DNA of 38,830 nt, taken from Bacillus sp. AFS029637. Its GTDB lineage: Bacteria; Bacillota; Bacilli; Bacillales; Bacillaceae_G. The translations under genes were made by a program, and so were the position numbers. Shown here in pieces: positions 32,235-38,830 of the stretch. Position 1 is the stretch's first letter; each line of letters begins with the position of its first letter. The DNA lies in NCBI RefSeq assembly GCF_002584985.1, contig NZ_NUPZ01000033.1:132797-171626 (forward strand), read 5' to 3'. The notes beneath the pieces were generated by a model. That model saw only the letters and a program-made list of their open reading frames with translations, was not told the origin of the DNA and did no database searches.

Positions 32235-33464
32235 ATGTCATTTGAACAAACGTTAGAGAAATATGCTGCTCTTGCAGTTAATGTTGGTGTTAATATTCAG
32301 CCAGGACAAACTTTATCAATTAGCGCACCTCTTGAAGCTGTACAATTTGTACGCCTCGTTACAGAAAAAGCATATAAATCTGGTGCCAAACACGTATATG
32401 TGGATTGGAATGATGAGACGTTAACACGCTTAAAGTTCGATCTAGCTCCTGAAGAAGCTTTCTCTGAGTTCCCATCTTGGAAAGCACATGCGCGTGAAGA
32501 ATTAGCAAAAGAAGGCGCTGCATTTATGTCTATTTATGCAGAAAACCCTGATTTATTAAAAGGTGTAGAACCAACACGTATCGCAACTGCTCATAAAGTA
32601 GCTGGAGAAGCGATGAAAGTATACCGTGATTACGTACAAGCAGATAAAGTAAGCTGGTGTGTCATTTCTGTTCCTACGAAAGAATGGGCTGCGAAGGTAT
32701 TCCCTGATGTAGCGCCAGAAGAACAAGAAGCAAAACTATGGGATGCTATTTTCAAAGCTACTCGTGCTGATTTAGAAAACCCTGTAGAAGCATGGAAAGA
32801 ACATGATGAAACACTACATACAAAAGTTGACTACTTAAACGAAAAGCATTATACAGCTCTTCACTATACAGGTCCTGGAACAGACTTAACGATTGAACTT
32901 CCAGAAAAACATGTATGGGCTGGTGCTGGTAGCTTAAATGAAAAGAACGTACCATTTATGGCTAACATTCCAACTGAAGAAGTATTTACAATGCCACTTA
33001 AAACAGGTGTAAACGGTCAAGTGTCTAGTACAAAACCGTTAGCATTTGCAGGTAATATTATTGATAACTTCACGTTAACATTTGAAAATGGACGTATCGT
33101 AGACTATAAAGCTGAAGCTGGTGAAGAAGCTTTAAAACATTTAGTAGAAACAGATGAAGGTTCTCACTTCCTAGGAGAAGTAGCTTTAGTACCTCATGAC
33201 TCACCAATTTCAAACACAAATATTTTATTCTACAATACGCTATTTGACGAAAACGCATCTTGCCACCTTGCAATCGGAAATGCTTATGCATTTAACTTAG
33301 ATGGTGGTAAAACAATGTCTAAAGAAGAACTTGCTGAAAATGGTGCAAACGCTAGTATTACACATGAAGACTTCATGATTGGATCAGCTGAACTTGATAT
33401 CGATGGTATTACTGCTGATGGCAGACATGAGCCTATCTTCCGTAAAGGTAACTGGGCGTTTTAA
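32235..33464 (+). CDS. M29-family metal-dependent aminopeptidase (AmpS/PepS type)
   Basis: 409 residues from ATG 32235, preceded by AAAGGAG. The frame is open 38 codons further upstream, but a terminator occupies that region. Family M29 features: QTLEKYAALAVNVGVNIQPGQTL at the N-terminus, TDLTIELPEKHVWAGAG near 225, NIPTEEVFTMP near 255, LGEVALV with a metal-binding Glu near 315, NASCHLAIGNAYAFN with a His ligand near 345, and ITHEDFMIGSAELDIDG near 378, which supplies the last His and Asp. It is a cytoplasmic exopeptidase using two metal ions to release N-terminal residues during peptide turnover. Monocistronic. Confidence 0.9.
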   Translation: MSFEQTLEKYAALAVNVGVNIQPGQTLSISAPLEAVQFVRLVTEKAYKSGAKHVYVDWNDETLTRLKFDLAPEEAFSEFPSWKAHAREELAKEGAAFMSIYAENPDLLKGVEPTRIATAHKVAGEAMKVYRDYVQADKVSWCVISVPTKEWAAKVFPDVAPEEQEAKLWDAIFKATRADLENPVEAWKEHDETLHTKVDYLNEKHYTALHYTGPGTDLTIELPEKHVWAGAGSLNEKNVPFMANIPTEEVFTMPLKTGVNGQVSSTKPLAFAGNIIDNFTLTFENGRIVDYKAEAGEEALKHLVETDEGSHFLGEVALVPHDSPISNTNILFYNTLFDENASCHLAIGNAYAFNLDGGKTMSKEELAENGANASITHEDFMIGSAELDIDGITADGRHEPIFRKGNWAF

Positions 33465-33471
33465 TACAAAC

Positions 33472-33506
33472 AAAGGCTATCTTCCTCACCGGAAGATAGC
33501 CTTTTA
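33472..33506. terminator. Bidirectional terminator between aminopeptidase and SMR genes
   Basis: AAAGGCTATCTTCC pairs perfectly with GGAAGATAGCCTTT around TCACC, with short T tracts on both sides. It overlaps the SMR stop codon. Confidence 0.88.
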
Positions 33507-33827
33507 TGATGCAGATGAAACCTTAAGTCCGACTACTCCTAAAACAATAAAGAGAATACAAAATGCTTGAAATAAGCTAATGTGCTCTTTAAAAAAATAC
33601 ACACTAATAATTGTAATCAGTAATGTTCCCACACCAGACCAAATAGCATAAGCAATACTTAAATGAATCTTTTTCACAACGATAGCAAATACGCTAAAAC
33701 AAATTCCATAAAATACGAAAATAAGTACACTTGGAACGAGCTTTGTTAAACCATTCGATAGTTTCATCGCAATCGTCCCAGCCACTTCAAAAATAATTGT
33801 AACAAGTAATAATAGCCAATATACCAT
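33504..33827 (-). CDS. Small multidrug resistance (SMR) family efflux protein
   Basis: 107 residues with four membrane helices. The essential proton/substrate Glu14 lies in the first helix (VTIIFEVAGTIAMKLSNGL). The second helix has FYGICFSVFAIVVKKI, the third AYAIWSGVGTLLITIISVYFF with the family's GVG motif, and the fourth LFQAFCILFIVLGVVGLK. It works as a dual-topology dimer exporting cationic compounds, possibly quaternary ammoniums or guanidinium. It is downstream of gabD on the same strand (47-base gap). AAGGGGA precedes the ATG, but a perfect hairpin covers the region between site and start. There is no guanidine riboswitch. Confidence 0.88.
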   Translation of the reverse strand: MVYWLLLLVTIIFEVAGTIAMKLSNGLTKLVPSVLIFVFYGICFSVFAIVVKKIHLSIAYAIWSGVGTLLITIISVYFFKEHISLFQAFCILFIVLGVVGLKVSSAS

Positions 33828-33869
33828 ACTAGAATCCCCTTCTCTGTCACCTTATAGAGATTCTAGTAT
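33826..33869 (-). promoter_or_regulatory. Hairpin sequestering the SMR translation start
   Basis: ATACTAGAATC (minus strand, just after the gabD stop) pairs over 11 bp with GATTCTAGTAT, which contains the first two bases of the SMR ATG and abuts the AAGGGGA site. The loop is 22 bases. No T run follows, so it is not a simple terminator. Confidence 0.55.
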
Positions 33870-33874
33870 ACTAC

Positions 33875-35326
33875 TTATAGTCCTAATGAAATATATTTAA
33901 TCTCTAAATATTCTTCGATACCGAAATGTCCGCCTTCACGACCAATACCACTTTCTTTAAAGCCACCAAATGGTGCTTGTGCAACTGATGGAAGACCGTC
34001 ATTTAAACCGATAATACCGTATTCTAACGCTTCGCTAATTTGGAATGCTTGACTAATATCTTTCGTGAAAATATACGCTGCCAAGCCGTATGGTGTATTA
34101 TTTGCTCGCTCGATTACTTCTTCAACTGTTTTAAATTTCGCAACCGGCGCAACTGGTCCAAATGTTTCTTCAGTCATACAAAGCATCGTATCATTTGCCA
34201 ACCCAATTACAGTCGGTTGCATGAAATGTCCATCTAGCTCTGCAATCTGTTGACCTCCATATAAGAGTTCTCCACCTTTTTGAACTGCATCTTCGATATG
34301 TTCTTGTACTTTCGAAACTGCATTCTCATCAATAAGTGGACCTACAGTCGTTCCGTCACCGAAGCCGTCTCCTACTTTCAGCTGCCCTACTGCCTTTTGG
34401 AACTTCCCTACAAATACTTCGTATACGTCTTCTTGAACGAATACTCGGTTTGTACATATACACGTTTGTCCTGCGTTACGGAATTTCGAACCAATCACTG
34501 CTTCTACCGCTTTATCTAAATCCGCATCATTCATTACGATAAATGGAGCATGACCACCTAACTCAAGTGAAACTTTTTTCATCGTTTGTGCAGCACTAGC
34601 CATTAATTCTTTCCCGATTTCCGTTGATCCTGTAAAGGACACTTTTCGAACGCGTCCATCTTCCATCCACGTATCAGCAATTGCTTTCGCACTACCTGTT
34701 ACAATATTTATGACACCTTTTGGAATGTCTGCTTCATGAGCTAATTCAGCTAATTTCAATGCCGTTAACGGTGTTTGACTTGCAGGCTTCACAATTGCCG
34801 TACATCCTGCCGCAAGTGCTGGAGCTACCTTTCTCGTAATCATAGCAGCTGGGAAGTTCCACGGTGTAATAGCTGCCATAACGCCAACTGGCTGCTTCAT
34901 AACTAAAATACGTTTATTCGGATGAGAAGCAGGAATCATTTCACCATATACGCGCTTTCCTTCTTCTGCATACCATTCAACAAAACTATTTGCATAATTC
35001 ACTTCACCAAGTGCTTCTGCAAATGGCTTTCCTTGCTCCTTCGTCATAATCGCTGCGATTTCTTCTTTATTTTCATCAATAAGTGTGAACCATTTTTTTA
35101 ATTTCACCGCTCGATCTGCTGCTGTTAATTTTGACCATGATTTAAAGGCCTCGTGCGCAGCATCAACAGCTTGCTTCGCCTCTGTTACTCCGCCTCTTGG
35201 TACAGTTGCAAATATTTCCTTCGTCGCTGGATTATTTACTTCGATTTGTTCTTGCAATGTAATCCACTCACCATTTATATACATCGCCTTTTTTTCTATG
35301 TTTACAAACGTCGCTTTTTTATCCAA
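33875..35326 (-). CDS. gabD: Succinate-semialdehyde dehydrogenase
   Basis: 483 residues, full length for GabD. TTG start at 35326 with GGAGG nine bases upstream. Aldehyde dehydrogenase marks: TPWNFPAAMITRKVAPALAAG near 155, FTGSTEIGK near 231, the general base Glu255 (LELGGHAPF), the catalytic Cys289 in NAGQTCICTN with Cys291 beside it (the redox-switch pair seen in GabD enzymes), and EETFGPVAPV. It oxidises succinate semialdehyde to succinate with NAD(P), the second step of the GABA shunt started by GabT. It is separated from gabR by a decayed permease gene. Confidence 0.93.
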   Translation of the reverse strand: MDKKATFVNIEKKAMYINGEWITLQEQIEVNNPATKEIFATVPRGGVTEAKQAVDAAHEAFKSWSKLTAADRAVKLKKWFTLIDENKEEIAAIMTKEQGKPFAEALGEVNYANSFVEWYAEEGKRVYGEMIPASHPNKRILVMKQPVGVMAAITPWNFPAAMITRKVAPALAAGCTAIVKPASQTPLTALKLAELAHEADIPKGVINIVTGSAKAIADTWMEDGRVRKVSFTGSTEIGKELMASAAQTMKKVSLELGGHAPFIVMNDADLDKAVEAVIGSKFRNAGQTCICTNRVFVQEDVYEVFVGKFQKAVGQLKVGDGFGDGTTVGPLIDENAVSKVQEHIEDAVQKGGELLYGGQQIAELDGHFMQPTVIGLANDTMLCMTEETFGPVAPVAKFKTVEEVIERANNTPYGLAAYIFTKDISQAFQISEALEYGIIGLNDGLPSVAQAPFGGFKESGIGREGGHFGIEEYLEIKYISLGL

Positions 35327-35387
35327 TGTTTTCTTCCTCCTCTATATTATCGTTCTCTTTAGGGTCTCTCTTATACTTATTAAATAG

Positions 35388-35815
35388 CATTCTCATAAAA
35401 AAATATCCAACTAATAACGTCCAGCATAATACCTGTCGCTACAATAAATACTGTAAATATACTTTAAAATAAAGCAGCTGTTTTCACACCAAAATAGTTA
35501 ATGATTGTAATAATGAATGCTCCACCCATTCCAATCATCGCCTACGTCAAGTATACATCCCAACCACCTATTGTTCACAAATAAATGCTCTGCTAGTCTG
35601 GCAATATATAATCAACTACTGTTGGTAACGCCACAGCCTCAAAAGTAACAACCGATACATATCCAAGCACTATTGCCCACGATGCGATGAATGCTGAATT
35701 TTCCCCAAATTCCTTTTTTCATATAGTAAACCACCTATAATAAAAGCGATAACCGCACCTAAAGAACTAGCCGATGTAACCCAATCCCCTGAGGGTACAC
35801 AACTATCGTAAGGAA
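35388..35815 (-). pseudogene. Remnant of an amino-acid permease (APC family) in the gab cluster
   Basis: The minus strand reads SGDWVTSASSLGAVIAFIIGG, then LLYEK, shifts frame at an A6 run (35714-35719), and continues ENSAFIASWAIVLGYVSVV, then VALPTVVDYI. After in-frame stops come TIGGWDVYLT, AMIGMGGAFIITIINYFGVK and IFTVFIVATGIML. The in-frame stops are at 35593-35595, 35575-35577, 35542-35544 and 35464-35466. The pattern of hydrophobic helices and glycines fits residues about 40-180 of an APC amino-acid/GABA permease. Both ends are missing. Without the lesions it would have been a transporter gene between gabR and gabD, probably supplying GABA or a related amine. The GABA link is inferred from position. 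Confidence 0.8.
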
Positions 35816-35843
35816 AAGAACATCAAAACATGATAGCACCTTC

Positions 35844-37226
35844 TTAAGTTCCTTCTTCTCCTCTAACTACATAATCCTCCTCTATAAAACGTTTAATTTT
35901 CCTAGTAGCGGCAGACTGGCTTATTTTCAAGAATTCTGCGACTTTATAGCTTGATCCATATGTTTTATATGCTTTTAAAATAATGTTTCGTTCCACTTCT
36001 TCCAACATTTTATAGAGACTTTGACCTGACTGTTCAACTGTTGATTCCTGCATTGCTATTGGTAAATCTTCTATTGTAACGATATTGTCAGCAGTTATAA
36101 CAATTCGTTCAATTACATTTTCAATCTCTCTATTATTTCCTTCCCAAGGGTACCCAACAAACATTTGCAATGTGCTAGGTGCTAATTTGACATTCCGCCC
36201 ATATTTCTCATTAAAGTGCTGTAAATAATGATAAACGAGTGGCAAAATGTCTTCTGTTCTTTCCCGAAGTGGCGGAATTGAAATTGGAATGACATTCAGA
36301 CGATAGTATAAATCTTTCCTAAATGTTCCTTGTTTCACCATCCCACTTAAATCTCTATTTGTTGCCGCTACAATTCTAACGTCCACCTTTTTTAATTCTC
36401 TTCCGCCTATAGGACGAAACGTTTTTTCTTGCAATACCTGCAGAAGTTTCGCCTGAATTTCAAGCGGCATTTCACCGATTTCATCTAAGAAAAGAGTTCC
36501 TTTATTTGCTGATTCTAATAGCCCCTTTTTCCCTTCACGATTTGCCCCTGTAAACGATCCACCTGAATATCCGAAAAGCTCTGATTCAATTAAATTTGTT
36601 GGCAATGCCGCACAATTAATTTCATAGAAACTTTCATTTTTCCGATTACTCACTTCATGTAAATGACGTACTAATCGGCTTTTTCCAACTCCTGTCTCAC
36701 CTAAAACGAGAACAGTACTATCTACCATGGATACTTTTTTGATTGTTTCGACTATTTTTTGCATAGCAATGCTTTTAAAAATAAGTCCTTCATGTTCATA
36801 TGTTTCTCTTAATTCTTTTTTATATGTTTTTAATTGATTATCCATTTCCTCGACCTTTTGACGTAATCGATAGAGTTCAGTAAGGTCTCGAGAATAACTA
36901 ATCACTCTTCTTAAATTTCCTTCATCATCAAAAACAGGCCTTGTACGAACGTGTAAATACTCTCCTGATTTTGTCGTTTGAACAAGTTCAATTGGTCTCT
37001 TTTTTTCAATTACTTCTAATGTTGCCGACGGATAAAAGATCTCATCTTTTTGCAATTCTTTCACATGCTTACCTACTAACTCTTTAGCAGCTAGTTGATA
37101 GTGTCTTTCACATGTACTATTTACACGTACAACGATCCCCTTCTCATCAGTAACAAAAATTTCGTCAAACGCATATTCAAATACATCTTGTAAATCCATT
37201 AACACTCGTTCCTTTTCTGCAACCAT
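35844..37226 (-). CDS. gabR: Sigma-54-dependent activator of the GABA shunt (GabR)
   Basis: 460 residues from ATG 37226, with AGGGGTGG just upstream. The open frame begins at TTG 37256 and another ATG lies at 37199. PAS domain about 15-120 (VFEYAFDEIFVTDEKGIVVRVN), coiled linker (RLRQKVEEMDNQLKTYKKEL), AAA+ domain about 150-375: Walker A LGETGVGKSRL, the sigma-54 loop GSFTGA in place of the usual GAFTGA, Walker B GTLFLDEIGEMP, and FRKDLYYRLNV. A Fis-type helix-turn-helix closes the protein (YKTYGSSYKVAEFLKISQSAATRKIKRF). In B. thuringiensis the homologous activator drives the gab genes with sigma-54 in response to GABA or its semialdehyde. Confidence 0.9.
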   Translation of the reverse strand: MVAEKERVLMDLQDVFEYAFDEIFVTDEKGIVVRVNSTCERHYQLAAKELVGKHVKELQKDEIFYPSATLEVIEKKRPIELVQTTKSGEYLHVRTRPVFDDEGNLRRVISYSRDLTELYRLRQKVEEMDNQLKTYKKELRETYEHEGLIFKSIAMQKIVETIKKVSMVDSTVLVLGETGVGKSRLVRHLHEVSNRKNESFYEINCAALPTNLIESELFGYSGGSFTGANREGKKGLLESANKGTLFLDEIGEMPLEIQAKLLQVLQEKTFRPIGGRELKKVDVRIVAATNRDLSGMVKQGTFRKDLYYRLNVIPISIPPLRERTEDILPLVYHYLQHFNEKYGRNVKLAPSTLQMFVGYPWEGNNREIENVIERIVITADNIVTIEDLPIAMQESTVEQSGQSLYKMLEEVERNIILKAYKTYGSSYKVAEFLKISQSAATRKIKRFIEEDYVVRGEEGT

Positions 37227-37256
37227 CCTAGCCACCCCTAACTTCAAATCCAGCAA

Positions 37257-37286
37257 TTCACTTTACTACCTTTATTATAAAGTGAA
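37257..37286. promoter_or_regulatory. Inverted repeat before gabR
   Basis: TTCACTTTA (37257-37265) and TAAAGTGAA (37278-37286) form a perfect 9-bp inverted repeat 12 bases apart. A minus-strand TATAAT (37274-37279) lies between and overlaps the right arm. It may be the gabR promoter with an autoregulatory operator. Confidence 0.4.
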
Positions 37287-37341
37287 TTTTCTGCGTTTTA
37301 TATAGAGTCAGCTAGAATGTTTGCTATTTATTATTCAGCTT

Positions 37342-38706
37342 TTAAACACGAGCGATATTTGCTTGCTCATAACAAGTTTGTAATGATTCTTCAATAATCG
37401 TTAAACCTTCTTCAAGTTGCTCATCTGTAATAACTAATGGCATTAACACACGAATAACATTGCCATATGTTCCTGCTGATAATAAAAGTAATCCACGTTT
37501 ATTTGCTTCTGCACATAAATTAGCTGTTAACGTTTTGTCAGGTGCCTTTGTCTTACGATCCTGAACGAGCTCGAATGCACACATTGCACCTAAACCGCGC
37601 ACATCACCGATACAATTGTATTTATTTTTCATCTCTTCGAATCGGTTCATTACGACTTTCCCTAATTCTATCGCTCTATCATTTAATTTCTCTTTTTCTA
37701 TTACATCAAGTACAGCTAATGCAGCCGCACATCCTAGTGGACTTCCTGCATACGTTCCGCCAAGCTCTCCCGGTGCAGACTCATTCATAATTTCTTTACG
37801 CCCAATCACACCACTTATCGGTACACCAGCACCTAATGATTTAGATACCGTAATTAAATCTGGAACGACATCATAATGCTCAATTGCAAAGTATTTTCCT
37901 GTACGACTAAAGCCTGTTTGAATTTCATCCGCTACAAATAAGATACCGTGCTCTGAACAGATGCTTCGTACTTCTTGAACAAACTTCTTACTTGGCACGA
38001 TGAATCCGCCTTCTCCTTGAACGGGTTCCATTACTACGGCTGCAATTGTTTCTGGTGCTACTTCTGATATAAAGAAGTTCTTAAACTCTTCAATGATGAA
38101 ATCATCATACTGCTCTTCCGTTAGCCCTTCTGGACGACGGTATTCATATGGAAATGGTGCTTTATATACTTCTGGAGCAAATGGACCAAATCCGAATTTA
38201 TATGGTTTTACTTTACTTGTCATCGTCATTGTCATTAACGTACGCCCATGGAAACCTTTAGAAAATGCGATAATACCTGGTCTCTTCGTATATTTACGAG
38301 CAATTTTCACTGCGTTTTCAACCGCTTCTGCACCACTGTTTAAAAATAGTACTTGCTTATCAAAATTCCCTGGTGCTAATGCAGCAAGCTTTTCTGCTAA
38401 TTCAATATATGGCTCATACATCATGACATTAAAGCCAGTGTGAATATATTGATCGACTTGTTTATGAAGTGCTTCTTTAACGACCGGGTGACAATGCCCT
38501 ACGTTAATTGTCCCTATTGCTCCTGCGAAATCAATGTACTGATTGCCATCGACATCTGTTACAAGAGCCCCATTTGCAGACTGTACAAATGTCGGGATGC
38601 CGTTACTTACTCCTTTTGGTACTATATTTTGACGGCGCTCTAATAAAGACGCTGCTTTTGGTCCCGGAATTTGTTCATTCACTTTAGCATATTTTTTTGT
38701 GTTCAT
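37342..38706 (-). CDS. gabT: 4-aminobutyrate aminotransferase
   Basis: 454 residues from ATG 38706, with GGGG six bases upstream. An in-frame ATG at 38718 has the ribosome site too close. Class III aminotransferase: NSGAEAVENAVKIAR near 123 (PLP phosphate), GFHGRT near 151, EPVQGEGGF near 227, the PLP-nitrogen Asp260 in LFVADEIQTGFSRTG, and the Schiff-base Lys289 in TVSKSLGAGVPISG. It moves the amino group of GABA to 2-oxoglutarate, giving succinate semialdehyde for GabD. A sigma-54 promoter upstream and the activator gene downstream show GabR control. Confidence 0.95.
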   Translation of the reverse strand: MNTKKYAKVNEQIPGPKAASLLERRQNIVPKGVSNGIPTFVQSANGALVTDVDGNQYIDFAGAIGTINVGHCHPVVKEALHKQVDQYIHTGFNVMMYEPYIELAEKLAALAPGNFDKQVLFLNSGAEAVENAVKIARKYTKRPGIIAFSKGFHGRTLMTMTMTSKVKPYKFGFGPFAPEVYKAPFPYEYRRPEGLTEEQYDDFIIEEFKNFFISEVAPETIAAVVMEPVQGEGGFIVPSKKFVQEVRSICSEHGILFVADEIQTGFSRTGKYFAIEHYDVVPDLITVSKSLGAGVPISGVIGRKEIMNESAPGELGGTYAGSPLGCAAALAVLDVIEKEKLNDRAIELGKVVMNRFEEMKNKYNCIGDVRGLGAMCAFELVQDRKTKAPDKTLTANLCAEANKRGLLLLSAGTYGNVIRVLMPLVITDEQLEEGLTIIEESLQTCYEQANIARV

Positions 38707-38748
38707 TGTATACCCCATCCTTTTCTTTACATTGTTTTCTCTTTTTAT

Positions 38749-38765
38749 TGCAAAATATATGCCAA
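38749..38765 (-). promoter_or_regulatory. Sigma-54 promoter (-24/-12) of gabT
   Basis: Minus strand TTGGCATATATTTTGCA: GG and GC are separated by exactly 10 bases, with TTGGCA at -24 and TTGC at -12, as sigma-54 requires. It lies about 43 bases before the gabT start. The upstream activator site for GabR would be near or beyond the window edge. Confidence 0.85.
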
Positions 38766-38830
38766 CTTTCTTTTCAAGTATTCATCCTATATTCTTTGTA
38801 TCCAGGCATAAAAAATAAGTCTATAAAGAC

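Noticed and set aside
33504-33870. Guanidine (ykkC) riboswitch before the SMR gene
   Set aside because: The 47-base gap is too short and lacks the conserved core of that class.
33828-33874. Intrinsic terminator between gabD and the SMR gene
   Set aside because: The stem is perfect but no T run follows, and it overlaps the SMR start. A translational role fits better.

Overview
The window is chromosomal DNA from a member of the Bacillus cereus group (cereus, thuringiensis or anthracis type). The evidence is low GC content, GGAGG-type ribosome sites, sigma-A, sigma-K and sigma-54 promoter forms, a CotB1-type coat protein with the arginine-rich tail known from B. cereus, the gabT-gabR-gabD and drdK-drdI-drdA clusters, and a bcr1-like repeat flanked by TTTAT. 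Most of the window is ordinary core genome. I saw no prophage, IS element, CRISPR array, tRNA or rRNA.

Layout. 0-3.4 kb (minus strand): a sporulation block of three CotB-like coat proteins, a 48-residue ORF missed by length filters, a sigma-K promoter in front of cotB1, and downstream a homospermidine-synthase-like enzyme. 3.5-4.4 kb: two small genes of unknown role. 4.5-8.9 kb: an iron block, with ferredoxin/flavodoxin-NADP reductase divergent from a siderophore-binding lipoprotein and two FecCD permeases, and Fur boxes between. 8.9-12.1 kb (minus): the 5-deoxyribose salvage operon drdKIA with a sigma-A promoter and a cre site. 12.4-14.7 kb: ahpCF behind a PerR box. 14.7-15.3 kb: a methyltransferase.

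15.4-21.5 kb: M20 amidohydrolase, NhaC-type antiporter, a winged-helix regulator, an N-succinylamino acid racemase and a GNAT acyltransferase. Together these have the parts of a route converting D-amino acids to L-amino acids through N-succinyl intermediates. 21.7-28.1 kb: YgjP-like peptidase, DUF1456 protein, a soluble orphan histidine kinase, tRNA-dihydrouridine synthase and the rRNA methyltransferase RlmCD. A bcr1-like repeat sits between the rlmCD stop codon and its terminator.

28.2-33.8 kb: guanine riboswitch and nucleoside transporter, two lipoproteins (one a polysaccharide deacetylase), a small membrane protein, an M29 aminopeptidase and an SMR efflux protein. 33.9-38.8 kb: the GABA shunt (gabD, gabR, gabT) with a sigma-54 promoter before gabT. 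Between gabR and gabD lies a decayed amino-acid permease gene.

The most interesting points are: (1) a homospermidine-synthase-like enzyme beside the silica-depositing coat protein CotB1; (2) the hidden, translationally coupled small ORF in the coat operon; (3) the D-to-L amino acid module with a regulator and direct-repeat operator candidate; (4) two copies of a 41-bp-period intergenic repeat; (5) the repeat inserted into the rlmCD 3' end; (6) the permease pseudogene in the gab cluster; (7) an 11-bp perfect hairpin over the SMR start codon.
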